Shown here: positions 30,940 to 42,013 of the stretch, piece by piece
Layout: the number at the start of each line of letters is the position of its first letter
Position numbering within the stretch: position 1 is the first letter of the stretch
Origin: Lepidostoma basale
Taxonomy: Eukaryota > Arthropoda > Insecta > Trichoptera > Lepidostomatidae
Direction of reading: 5' to 3'
Assembly: GCA_022606425.2 (NCBI GenBank)
Contig: JAHDVF020001364.1
Span: 310,001 to 374,000 of the forward strand
DNA: 64,000 bases
Notes under the pieces: model-generated
Database searches by the model: none
Told to the model about the DNA's origin: nothing
The model's input: the letters and a program-made list of their open reading frames with translations, nothing else
Made by a program: the position numbers and the translations under genes

Positions 30940-31690
30940 ACAAACAAACAAACAAACCATCACGCCGTTTCCCCGCAGGGGTAGGCAGAGAGAATGGACC
31001 GCCACACTACTCTATCCTGGCAAATCTCTTTAGCTCCCTCCACATTCATACAACGAGTCATACACGCATCACGCCGTTTACCCGCAGGGGTAGGCAGAGA
31101 GAATGGACCGCCACACTACTCTATCCTGGCAAATCTCTTTAGCTTCCTCCACATTCATACAACGAGTCATACACGCATCACGCCGTTTACCCGCAGGGGT
31201 AGGCAGAGAGAATGGACCGCCACACTACTCTGTCCTCGCAAACCTCTCTAGCTTCCTCCACATTCATACAACGAGTCATACACGCACGTCGATTCCTCCG
31301 ACTTCTAACCTTTAAAATTTGATTAATTTGGTCATGCCATGTTTTCCTCGGTCTGCCTGGTCTTCGTACCCCATTTACATCATTAACGTATACTTTCTTA
31401 ACCATTCTTTCTCCATCCATGCGCTCCATATGTCCGAACCAACGCAGCGATCCTTTCATAATTTTGTTCATAATATAATACGTTCTTTCGCTCTACATTC
31501 CTTTCGTATTTTGCATTTGAGATTCTGTCGTATATCGTTCTACCACACATACGTCTTAGGGACCTCATCTCTACCGCATTTATTCTGCTCCCATCCTTCT
31601 TCTGCCAGTTCCATGCTTCGCTTCCATAAATTAGGATTGGGATAAGAACTCCATTGTGAACGGCCGTTTTCGCTTTCATTGATAAATAAA
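30940..31690 (-). mobile_element. LINE-A (TTTG subtype) with a triplicated 3' end
   Basis: Minus-strand LINE-A reading WNWQKKDGSRINAVEMRS and GSLRWFGHMERMDGERMV. Its last 109 bases are repeated three times in tandem (30958, 31067, 31176) before a TTTG-type tail. 31691-31852 contains TTAA and CG-rich repeats resembling a piggyBac end but is unassigned. Confidence 0.85.
30958..31284 (-). repeat. Tandem triplication, 109-bp period
   Basis: Three units begin CATCACGCCGTTT at 30958, 31067 and 31176, nearly identical. Each carries the LINE-A C-terminal coding end. Confidence 0.9.
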
Positions 31691-31852
31691 ATTTATACGT
31701 ATTGTTTATGTCGCCGCTGCGGCGCCATCTGAGTTCTTAAAATGTTTATTATGTCGCCGTGGCGGCGACAACGCAGTACAAAGGGTTAATTGTTTATAAA
31801 ATATTGTTTGTTAAGTTGTAAAATGTTCCTGTAATTTTTTTTAAATTAAAAA

Positions 31853-32845
31853 AAAACTAACTAACCATCACGCCGCCTCCCCGAAGGGGTAGGCAGAAAG
31901 AATGGACTGCCACACATTTCTTTCGACATATTTCTCTCGCTTTCTCAACATTCATACATCGTGTCATGCACGCGCGTCGATTTCTCTGACTCCTCACATG
32001 GCCGACATTCAATATTTGATTTATTTGATCATGCCACGTTTTTCTCGGTCTTCCTCTATTTCTGGTTCCATTTACATCATTAACGTATATTGTTTTTACC
32101 ATTCTTTCTTCATTCATTCTTTCCATATGTCCAAACCATCTTAATGATCCTTTCATTATTTTTTTCATGACACCTTCATTCGCACCGCATTCACTTCTTA
32201 TATTTTCATTCGACACTCTATCATACACAGAGTATCCACACATTCGTCTAAGTGCACTGCCATTCTAGCTTTTTTGGATAGGTTTTTGTTTGCGATGACA
32301 ACTTCAAGTGCACCATTCACTTTGTTGCCTGCCCTAACCCTTCTTTCAATATCCCTCTCCACTCTCCCATCTCTAGTAAACATACTACCTAAATACACGA
32401 ACTCAACTACTTGCTCCAAATTTTAATAATACTGCAAATAGAAATATATCCACCGAAGCAAAGATGGCAGTACACAATGGAGTTCTAGTGCCAACCCTCA
32501 TGTATGAAAGTGAAGCTTGGAGCTGGCAAAATAAGGATGAAAGCAGGATAAACGCCGTAGATATTTATAATATTTGACTTCCTCTATTTCTAGTTCCATT
32601 TACATCATTATAAAGAAATTTTTTATCATTGTTTTTTCATTCATTCTATCCATATGTCCAAACCATTTTAATGATCCTTTCATTATTTTGTTCGTGACAC
32701 CATCATTCGCACCGCATTCACTTCTTATATTTTCATTCGACACTCTATCATACACAGAGAATCCACACATTCGCCTAAGAGATCTCATTTCTGCTGCATT
32801 TATTCTACTTTCATCCTTCTTTTGCCAGTTCCATGCTTCGCTAAA
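31853..32845. mobile_element. Three LINE-A fragments
   Basis: 31853-32424 (minus, TAAC tail, a deletion joins MCGYSVYDRV to the MAVH region), 32455-32565 (plus, SEAWSWQNKDES) and 32573-32845 (minus, KGSLKWFGHMDRMNEK). Confidence 0.8.
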
Positions 32846-33262
32846 TTAGAATAAAATAAATAAATTGTTGGTTGTTATTTTCGCACAATTACATCCATGG
32901 TCAAACCTTCCCGATGATCGCGATAATGCGGCTGTTCCGTTATGTCGCAGGGCCCGTGGTAAAACCGCGTTTTACCGGTTCGAGCTGTTACCGAGTTCGA
33001 TACCGGAACAACCCACATTCCAGACATTCACGTTTTCCCATACGAGCATTCAATTCTGAACCAATTACAAAGAAATGCCACTTCGCATTTTTCCATAAAG
33101 ACGATAAAACTCCATTGAGAACGCAAAGATAACGGTAACCCCCTATAATATGTCAATGTGAAATGCGGTAACCCTCTAAACCTCTCGAATACTAATCTAA
33201 TAGGTGGCGCTAGTGTAGATTGAATTAAAAAATGTGAAGTTTTTCCCAACATTGTAACATAT
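32846..33262. other. Intron sequence, no recognised feature
   Basis: Mixed composition. Short frames on both strands show no family resemblance. Confidence 0.5.
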
Positions 33263-33955
33263 CAAATCAAAATCAAATCAAATCAGTTTATTTCATCAAC
33301 AGACATTACAAAATTTATTTTTAAGGCATCTATTGAGAACAGGTAAAATAATATATTATATATAGTATACTACCAGAAACGCATAAGAGATGGTTCAACA
33401 TTAGGAAGACAGGATGCTCTCCAGAATTAAGAGTATTTGCCTTCTGAACGTACTTTCACTAACATGAAAGACGTCGATCTCCGAGGAGACCGCGTTCAAC
33501 AGACTAATTGCTCTTCCCACCGGTGTCACCAGAGGCAGATTGGTTCTGGCAGCCGGTAGGTAAAACAAACTGTGCTGTCGCTGTCGGAGATATCTATCGG
33601 GGACAAAAAGCCGAACACCCTCCAGTACGGCCGAGTTCTCGAAGTATCCCCTAATTAATCTAAAGAAATGGATAATTAGATGTCCATCTTTTCGAAGCTG
33701 TAGAGAATTGGTTCCGAGCATTCCCAAAAGAAATGCCGTGGGATAGAGCCAAGGATAGCTACCATACTCCCTCATGTAGAGATACCTCAGAATTTTTTTC
33801 TGAACCCTCTCCAGCATAATGGAATATCTCGCCTCGTGAGGACTCCATATCACAGAACCACTTTAGAGTCTGCTCCGAACCAATGCGTTGTATAGGACTC
33901 TGAGCACATTGGGATCCCTGAAAACTCTGCCGGTCCGGACGATGAAGCCGTTACC
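33263..33955 (-). mobile_element. LINE-B 3' end
   Basis: TTTGA-repeat tail, then a 150-codon frame (33401-33853): VIWSPHEARYSIMLERV, LLGMLGTNSLQLRKDGHL, STFRRQILLILESILSS. Confidence 0.87.
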
Positions 33956-34477
33956 ACATTCCTTTGGTACATCAGAATACTGCGACTCCAGCTCTATTAT
34001 TCCTTGCACTACTCCAACTTCATCTCTTTGACCGACTAACCACGACCTAAATTATTATCATCTTCCTTATAAACAATGACCCTTTACCACCAAGTTATCC
34101 ACCATCATTCACCCTCCCGCAATCAATGCGGACAAAAAAATCCTCCCCGATAGCCCACTACGTACTCCGCCAAACAAAATGGTCTCACGCAGGATGCTAT
34201 CTCCTACCACAACTCCATCCAGGCACTGCTCCTCTTATCTTCCCCTCGGGAACAGACTTTTTTATAAATAGAATCCCAACCCTAACTGGTCTTCCATTGC
34301 TTGACAATAATGTAAGACTTTATCATAAACCCTAAATCCCCCCTCGCCCTCTTTCGGAGGGACACTCCGAGCCATACATTTAGCCCCATCATAAAACAAC
34401 TACCAAATCACATTCCAACAATGTTTCCCTACAGACGTAAGAGGAATAGCCATTAGAGCTAAACCTTAGTAAACCAG
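33956..34477. other. Mostly unassigned; short Jockey-like 3' repeat at 34378-34470
   Basis: 33956-34377 shows nothing recognised. 34378-34470 matches, on the minus strand, the block at 45062-45180 and 59755-59860 (CTTACGTC...GATT). Confidence 0.5.
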
Positions 34478-34673
34478 AAGATACAAGTCCAAGACATCTT
34501 CCAAAAACTTTGTCAGACGTGGTGGTCGTAAGAAGGGCGGAATGGGGAATGTTGTATTACATAAAGCGATCGCTTAACCCAACTAATGACAGGTCATAAG
34601 TCCTGTAAACGTCTCGACCACCATATTCTGTTTCCAAAAAACAATTTACATCTTCTATTGAAATACAATCAAT
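34478..34673 (-). repeat. Repeat P copy
   Basis: Same block as at 30637. It is followed at 34690 by CCCGCAATGGGTAAAATCCA, which is also the arm of the hairpin at 41196-41313. Confidence 0.65.
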
Positions 34674-34751
34674 CCTTAAATGATTAGCCCGCAATGGGTA
34701 AAATCCAGGATTTGTCTACAAGTATTGATATTCAAGATAAGCTTAACCTGT

Positions 34752-35378
34752 CCTTCTTTCGGTGCCGTGTCAGGTCCCCTCAACGTTGGCGATCACTGCA
34801 GCAAAGGCATCTATGTCCTGCGCCACTTGTAACAGGTTCTGTATTCTTGTCATTCCTGTCCATCCTTTTATGTTCCGCAGCCAGTACAACTGCCTTCTAC
34901 CAACTCCTCGACGTTCTTCCACTTTACCCATTAATATCAATTGAAAACTAACTAACTAACCATCACGTCGTCTCTCCGAAGGGGTAGGCAGAAAGAATGT
35001 ACTGACACATATTTCTTTTGACATATTTCTCTCGCTTCCTCAACATTCATACATCGTATCATGCACGCGCGTCGATTTCTCTGACTCCTCACATGGCCGA
35101 CATTCAATATTTGATTTATTTGATCGTGCCACGTTTTCCGCGGTCTCCCGATTCTATTTCTAGTTCCATTTACATCTATAGCATATAATTTTTACCATTC
35201 TTTCTTCATTCACTCTTTCCATGTGTCCAAAACATCTTAATGATCCTTTCATTATTTTGTTCATAACACCATCATTCGCACCGCATTCACTTCTTATATT
35301 TTCATTCGACACTCTATCATACACAGAGTATCCACACATTCGTCTAAGAGATCTCATTTCTACTGCGTTTATTCTAGT
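34752..35378 (-). mobile_element. LINE-F (34752-34945) and LINE-A (34948-35378) fragments
   Basis: LINE-F minus frame: a GRRQLYWLRNIKGWTGMT-like stretch and FAAVIANVEGT. LINE-A keeps its TAAC-repeat tail and reads MCGYSVYDRVSNENIRSE. Confidence 0.75.
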
Positions 35379-35769
35379 TTTAAATTGTATTATTTTAAAT
35401 TCGGAACGATATTGAAAATTGGAACGAAAAAACACCTAGCCCCTCCCACTCGGAGACCGAAACAATGGTTCTAAATATGAAATCGCCTTGGAATTATTGT
35501 TATTGCGACATTGGTGTTGCCACAAGTCAAATTAATTAAACAAACGTTCCATATTTGAAATAGTATCAAAATGTAAATATGTTACGACGAATCAAAGGGC
35601 TTCATATTGCATTGATATAACACACGGGGTTAGATACAAATTTTGAAAATCGAATCGAATTGCGACATAATGTGACACGGATATTGACAAGTAAGTACTG
35701 CGAACCATGTGAAGCAGGGGTAGTCAAAATACGGCCTGCATTTAAGATCTCATTACTACTGTAATACTC
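35379..35769. other. Intron sequence, no recognised feature
   Basis: AT-rich; nothing recognised. Confidence 0.5.
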
Positions 35770-36450
35770 CTCATCAAGACCTATGTATGGAGTATCTTAA
35801 TGTACGGCTGCGAGACATGGTGCCTATCCGAAAGAGATAAACGGAGACTAGAGGCTTTTGAGATGTGGTCCTATAGAAGACTATGAGGAATTTCCTTACA
35901 TCTGGGTCATATACTGCGTGGAGAAAAGTACCACCTTCTCCAACTGATATTGGAGGGGAAAATTGAGGAGCGCCGAGGGCCCGGAAGGAGAATGTCCTGG
36001 CTGCGAAACGTGAGGGAGTGGACCGGCATCCGAAGTGTGGAGGAGCTGTTCCGAGCGGTGCAGGACAGGGACAGATTCGCCGAGGTGTTCGCCAACGTTG
36101 GGGGGACAGGGCACTTGAAGAAAAATAAGGAATTTCCTGGAGAGACCACATCACAAATGAGGAGGTTCTCCAAAGATTCGAAGGAGGAAGGCACCTGCTC
36201 AGGACCTTGTCCGAAAGGCGTGAAAGATGGATCGGCCATGTAATACGTCAAGAAGGTCTCTTGCATGCCATAATGGAGGGTATGACCGAGGGGACAAACT
36301 CTAGGGGACGCTCACGCCGAGAGTACCTGGAGGACCTGTTGGTGGACGTGCGCTGCTCATCATATGCACATTTCAAAAGAGCCGCACAAGACAGGGAAGA
36401 ATGGAAGAGAAGAATAGAGGAAATTGCTGCAAACCAATCCCAGGATTGAA
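35770..36450 (+). mobile_element. LINE-E C-terminus interrupted by LINE-F
   Basis: RTE-type C-terminal region: TWCLSERDKRRLEAFEMW, then after the insert ERRERWIGHVIRQEGLLH, RRREYLEDLLVDVRCSSY-like and EEWKRRIEEIAANQSQD with a stop. The interruption at 35896-36127 is a separate insertion. Confidence 0.8.
35896..36127 (+). mobile_element. LINE-F insertion with 10-bp target duplication
   Basis: AGGAATTTCC occurs at 35886-35895 and again at 36128-36137, bracketing 232 bases that encode RRMSWLRNVREWTGIRSV and RDRFAEVFANVGGTG and end in an A-rich tail. This is a clean 5'-truncated target-primed insertion. Confidence 0.88.
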
Positions 36451-36569
36451 ACCAGAGAGAGAGAGTTAACTTTTTAGCTGAATTAAATTCAGTTATTTTT
36501 TAAGTTAAAATGAATAAGTTTAATAAATGTTCAATAATCATAATGAAAAGTATTTTAATTACATTGAAA

Positions 36570-37130
36570 TGTGGAGGCAGCAAAGGAATTCGCTGTATTG
36601 AAGCGAACCGAAATGATTCTCGTAGCATTGTTGCACTACTTTCTGTTAAACTATTATATTTGCTGGATGGGATGCACTCGGGTCGATTTTTTCCGATGTT
36701 TCAATAGTTATTCTGCAATTCGGGACGGAGACAAATCCAAAAAATCAAAGATCATCAAAATCGGTCCAGCCGTTCTTGAGTTATAAATGGTGTAACTAAC
36801 ACGACTTTGTTTTATATTAAATAAAACACGACCCACGCACGTTCACTTAAAAGAATACTACACCACCTACGGGCTTTGCCGAAACTAAAATGGAAGCCAT
36901 GATGTTTTTTGTACTAAGTCTCAAAAGTCAAATTTAGTCAAATGTATGACAAATATAATTAATTTTAAATCATTTAAGTGATTTCTTCAAATGTTTTAAT
37001 AATTATTCTGTTATCCGGAACGGAGACAAATCCAGCAAATATAAGATCTTCAAAATTAGTCCAGCCGTTCTCGAGTTATAAATGGTGTAACTAACACGAT
37101 TTTTGACTTTGTTTTATATATACAGATAGA
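36570..37130 (+). repeat. Direct pair of an interspersed repeat
   Basis: About 125 bases at 36690-36820 (GACGGAGACAAATCCA ... CCAGCCGTTCTTGAGTTATA) recur at 36990-37110 with small changes. The family is not identified. Confidence 0.6.
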
Positions 37131-37135
37131 TATAT

Positions 37136-37295
37136 TAACTAACTAACTAACCATCACGCCGTCTCCCGGAAAGGGGTAGGCAGAAAGAATGGACTGACAC
37201 ACTTTTCTTTCCTGACATATTTCTCTCGATTTCTCAACATTCATACATCGTGTGATACACGCGCGTCGATTTATCTGACTCCTCACATGGCCTTC
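37136..37295 (-). mobile_element. LINE-A 3' end
   Basis: TAAC-repeat tail and the terminal region only; continues to about CACATGGCC. Confidence 0.8.
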
Positions 37296-37714
37296 CCTCG
37301 TTGTCTAAAATTGCTTTCACACATCCACTATCAGAAGGTTTTCGTTTTTTTTTACTTCTTTCCATAACATTTCTATTTTGCCTGGAAGTTGTTTGTCATT
37401 TTGCGCCCTTCTACCTCCTTCATCTTTTCTTTCCGCGCTTTCACTACCGACTTCACTCTCTTCTTGCATACCTTGTACAAATCTTTTGCTCTTTCGTACT
37501 TAACTCTGTCATTCTAATTTATCGACAGCATATTCAACCAAGCATTTTCTTCTCTTTAACATCATCATTCCGCCACGTATCCCCTTTCCTTCTTCCTTGT
37601 TTTATATATTGTTATTATTTTGTTGAAAAAACTCCTAACATCATTACAGCGCGAGCCAAATCGATGTAAAGGGTGAAAAAAAAAGAATATCATAAGAAAT
37701 ATACATAGAACCTT
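37296..37714. other. Pyrimidine-rich intron sequence
   Basis: Long C/T-rich stretch (37300-37600). The open frame here has no recognised family. Confidence 0.5.
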
Positions 37715-38075
37715 ATGAATAGGAAAAGCCAGTTATTTGCTAGCTGCTTTTATCGTAAGGGTATTTACAAATTCGCCATAATTGCATCCAAAGAGGTCTA
37801 TCTCTTTTGCAACCTCATTTTAAAAGACGAATCGCTTTCAATACAGGAGAACTTCGTAGGGCATCTGTGCGGCAATTTGGGGCATAAAATAATATATGCC
37901 CCCTTGCTCTGCTATAACTATGGGGCACGTATAGATTTAGTTCTCTCAGTATTTCTGGATTGTAAATACCTCCGGATGGTAGTTTAAAAAAATGCTTTCC
38001 TAGAAAGATCATTCGACGAGTTTCAAGAGTGTTGAAATCCAGCATTCCTGAGAGAAATAGTGAGGGGTACAAAAA
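37715..38075 (-). mobile_element. Diverged LINE-B relative
   Basis: The minus frame reads LSGMLDFNTLETRRM, KLPSGGIYNPEILRELNLYV and VLKAIRLLK, matching LINE-B only in pattern. An older or different subfamily. Confidence 0.65.
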
Positions 38076-38111
38076 AGGAATAATAGTTATACTCCCTGAG
38101 GTATAAATGTC

Positions 38112-38530
38112 TTAAAAATCTAATTGTATCTCAATAGAGACGAATATGCAAACTGGAAACTGAATATGGTTGATCAAGGTGTTTACAGGACTTATGACCT
38201 GTCATTGGTTGGGTTAAGCGCACGCTTTATGTAATTACAACATTCCCCATTCCACCTATTTCTTTATGACCATGAAAGACAAATTTTTGGAGGTTGTATA
38301 TATGTTACAAATCTATGCTTAACTTCACATGTCAGTTTCAATACGCCATCTTTGTAGATTTTGATTACATATGTTAATCTTTTTAAGATTAATCTATATA
38401 ATCCACACACTAACGCGACTTATGGAGATTAATTTTTAGCATTTAGCAGAACTACTTTATTAACACAATGTGAAGGCTATCGCCATTAGCGCATTGTTAG
38501 AAGCCGCCTGGAGATGTCACTCCTATCTAA
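38112..38530 (+). repeat. Repeat P, long copy
   Basis: Starts AATTGTATCTCAATAGAGAC and continues about 400 bases to GGAGATGTCACTCC, in step with the copy inside the mini-piggyBac at 40804-41155. 38531-38937 shows nothing recognised. Confidence 0.65.
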
Positions 38531-38937
38531 ATGTAGATTCTAATACCATTGATTTTATCCTAATAAAAATATATCACCATCAATCGATGAAGTATGTTGC
38601 TTGCAATTTATAACGTTATATATGTTTTCTTCATATTAGATAAGATTTATATATAAAAATATATTTAAATTATACAAAAATACGTAAAAAACGAAAAAAT
38701 CTCGTAATGAGAATCAGACACCATCTATTGGAAAAAAACATACAACAATATCAAGACACTACTACATGTATAAATATTCCGAAAGCTATGTAAATGTAAA
38801 CAGGGGTGGTAAAGTGATATTTTGAAGCAAAAGAGTCAGTCGAAAACTACAGACCTGTAGCGATACTGTCAGCTCCAGCCTAGCTATTTGAATCTATTTT
38901 ACACTAATTTATATTACTCAAAGTCGCCTATATTATA

Positions 38938-39412
38938 ACTTCTTCATCTTCTCTGGTTTCAATCCTGGGATTGGTTTGCAGCAATTTCCTCTATTCTTCT
39001 CTTCCATTCTTCTCTGTCTTGTGCGGCTCTTTTGAAATGTGAATATGATGACACGTCCACCAACAGGTCCTCCAGGTACTCTCGGCGTGGGCGTCCCCTA
39101 GAGTTTGTCATACCCTCCATTATGGCATGCAAGAGGCCTTCCTGTCGTATTACACGGCCGATCCATCTTGCACGCCTTTCGGACAAGGTCCTGAGCAGAG
39201 CTGTCTTCCTCCTTCGATTTTTTGGAGAACCTCCTCATTTGTGATGTGGTCTTTCCAGGATATTCCTAATAGTCTCCTGTAGGACCACATCTCAAAAGCC
39301 TCTAGTCTCCGTTTATCTCTTTCGGATAGGCACCATGTCTCGCAGCCGTACATCAAGATACTCCATAAATAGGTCTTGGTGAGGAGTATTCTCAGTTTTA
39401 GGTCTATATTAT
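38938..39412 (-). mobile_element. LINE-E C-terminus
   Basis: Minus strand: MMYGCETWCLSERDKRRL, ISWKDHITNEEVLQKIE and SRGRPRREYLEDLLVDV, ending ANQSQD. One deletion breaks the frame near 39180. Confidence 0.85.
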
Positions 39413-39553
39413 TCGATTCTATTAATTTCTGTAATCATTTTTATAACTAGGGCTTGGAATTGACCTAAAAGAATATTTTTTCCTGTGCTTGACTTAATAC
39501 GACTTTTTTTCTGTGTTAGAGATCTATAGACCCCCTAGTTTAAAGATATATAA

Positions 39554-40092
39554 TTAACTAACTAACTAACCATCACGCCGTCTCCCCGCACGGGTTGGCT
39601 GAAAGTATGGACTGCCACTTTTCTTTCCCGACATATTTCTCAATTCGCTTCCTCAACATTCATACATCGTGTCATGCACGCGCGTCGATTTCTCTGACTC
39701 CTCACATGGCCGACATTTAACATTTGATTTATTTGATCGTGCTACGTTTTCCTCGGTCTTCCTCTATTTTTGGGTCCATTTACATCATTAACATATAATT
39801 TTTTTACTATTCTTTCTACATTCATTCTTTCCATATGTCCAAACCATCTTAAAGATCCTTTCATTATTTTGTTCATGACACCGTCATTCGCCCCGCATTC
39901 ACTTCTTATATTTTCATTCGACACTCTATCATACACAGAGTTTCCACACATTCGTCTAAGAGATCTCATTTCTACTGCATTTATCCTACTTTCATCCTTA
40001 CTTTGCCAGTTCCATGCTTCGCTTCCATACATAAGGGTCGGTAGAAGAACACCATTGTGCACTGCCATTCTAGCTTCTTTGGATAGGTGTAC
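39554..40092 (-). mobile_element. LINE-A copy with TTAG tail
   Basis: Minus frame of 135 codons: MAVHNGVLLPTLMYGSEAWN, KGSLRWFGHMERMNVER, KNRGRPRKT. Confidence 0.86.
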
Positions 40093-40224
40093 AGAGTATC
40101 TTGTCTTTCTAATGTCGAATTGAGAAAATAAACCAAAAATACTAATCAAAATGTGTAAAAAAAATCACCTGTTCTATTTTATATATCTTTCGGAATACCT
40201 TTTTTATATAATACAATCGAAATA

Positions 40225-41392
40225 TTAACCCTTAACACTCCTTTGTCGAATGTCAGCCGACATCGCTATATGTACGCTACAGCTCAGTTATCGGCTGGCG
40301 GCCGACAAGATAAGACTTGCGCGCGCGGTGTATTTTCGCGCGCAAAACTTGACTTTCTTGTGATTATTCGTTAAAAAATAATTTAATTTCACGTTTTAAT
40401 AAGATTTTGACTGTTTTCCGTTTTTTCTTTACTATAAAATAATCCTTGCAAATTCACATAACCTAAAATGTCGGGAACTTGGCGTGATACGTCATGCAGA
40501 GGAGCGATTAGAGTACAAGCCCCACTTCATTACGAAACTGGACAAAGGTTCTAAAGACTGTACTGTGTGCAGTAACAGAAAGATTCCAGGGGGAAGACGG
40601 GAAACAGTGTGATTTTGTGAGACCTGTTCCAGAAAACCTGGTCTCCATTCTGGAGATTGTTTTAAAAAGTACCATACTATGCAAAACTATAAGTAGTCCA
40701 TAATGTTTTTTTGTAAATTGTTTTTTATTTGAAGAATAAATCGTTACAGATGATTTTAACGATTTTTTTTTGTAACTACCTATCAATAAAAATATTTTGA
40801 CATGGCTTAATTGTATCTCAATAGAGACGAAGATGAAAATTGGAAACCGAATATGGTGATCGAGGTGTTTACAGGACTTATGACCTGTCATTGGTTGAGT
40901 TAAGCGCACGCTTTATGTAATACAACATTCCCCATTCCACCTTTTCTTATGACCACCATGTCTGACAAATTTTTGGAAGTTGTATATATGTTAATCTGTA
41001 ACACCACACTTCACATGGTAGTTTCAATCTACACACTAGCGCCATCTATGAAGATAAGATTTTAAGCATTGAGCAGAAGATCTTTTTAACGCAATGTGAA
41101 AGGCTACCGCCATTATCGTATTGCTAGATAACGCCTGGAGATGTCACTCCAATTTATATCCTATAACTTGGACTAGTTTTTGTTTTTACAACAATTTGAA
41201 TGTATACAAATACTTGTAGACGAATACTGGATTTTTACCCATTGCGGGTTATCAATTAATCCTTGAATTGATAACCCGCAATGGGTAAAAATCCAGTATT
41301 TGTATACATTCAAAATGTTATATTTTGACATTATTTTAAATAAGAGTTGGCTGACAAATAATATCAAAAAATAATGGAGTGGTAAGGGTTAA
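40225..41392 (+). mobile_element. Mini-piggyBac-like element (copy 1) with broken Cys-rich ORF
   Basis: TTAA at 40225 and 41389 flank inverted ends: left CCCTTAACACTCCTTTG, right reversed CCCTTACCACTCCATTA. The ATG at 40468 begins the same Cys-rich reading frame as the copy at 49809, but an extra base and a TGA (where the other copy has TGG) break it. A second element sits at 40804-41319. Confidence 0.87.
40804..41319 (+). mobile_element. Insertion with 12-bp duplication and terminal hairpin (repeat P family)
   Basis: ATATTTTGACAT occurs at 40792-40803 and 41320-41331, and the uninterrupted sequence is seen in the mini-piggyBac at 50130. The 516-bp insert starts with repeat P and ends in a large hairpin: arms 41196-41257 and 41266-41313 (TTGAATGTATACAAATAC... 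/ its complement), 8-base loop, 14 extra bases in the left arm. No ORF. Superfamily unknown. Confidence 0.8.
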
Positions 41393-41639
41393 ATATTCAA
41401 ATGATGCACAGAGCCATGCAAATCGAAAAAAAATCACCAATCTTCATCTGCATTCATTCCATTCAAACCAAATGGACTCTCAATTATCCGGGGTCGGATT
41501 AATCACTCAATAAAAAAATTTTAACTTGTTGAAAGACCTGTAGGTACTCACGGTATCATCTCAGTTCAAAATTTTGTTATCGAAATACGTATAGTTCGTA
41601 ATCGTTTAAGATATTACATTCATTATTCCGGTGAAATGA

Positions 41640-42013
41640 GTATTAGTAAGGATAATGAGTGGGGATGAAGAGTTAGGATAGAGAGCTGGGATAGTGAGGG
41701 GTGATATAGAGTGGAGAAGATGAATGAGGATAGTGATGAGAAACAAGATCGCGGATAGTGAGCGAGAATAATAGTAGGGAGAGTGAGCAAGTTCAAGTTA
41801 GCGAAGATAGTGAGTGAGGTTAATGAACGATGATAATGAGGGGGGATTGTGAGTGGTAATATTAAAGTGGATATTGAGCGAGGACACTGATTGAGGATAG
41901 TGAGTTAGGATAGTCCGTGAGAAACAAGAGGGGGATAATGAGCGAGGATACTGATTGAGGATAGTAAGTGAGCATACTGATTGAGGATAGTGAGTGAGGA
42001 TACTGATTGAGGA
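41640..42013 (+). repeat. 26-bp satellite, left part
   Basis: Degenerate then regular copies of GAGGATAGTRAGTGAGSATA plus CTGATT (26 bases). Interrupted by LINE-C at 42014 and resuming at 44109. Confidence 0.85.

Noticed and set aside
31691..31795. piggyBac-like end (GTACAAAGGGTTAA)
   Set aside because: Only one end with a short match. Suggestive CG-rich subterminal repeats, but not enough to call an element.
34126..34335. 69-codon frame as a small gene
   Set aside because: No domain, no repeat of the frame, no splice or promoter context; frames of this size are expected by chance.
37301..37669. 122-codon plus-strand frame as a gene
   Set aside because: Pyrimidine-rich low-complexity translation (Phe/Leu/Ser) with no recognisable domain.
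41640..42013. CRISPR-like array
   Set aside because: Head-to-tail 26-bp units without distinct spacers in an animal intron: a satellite.
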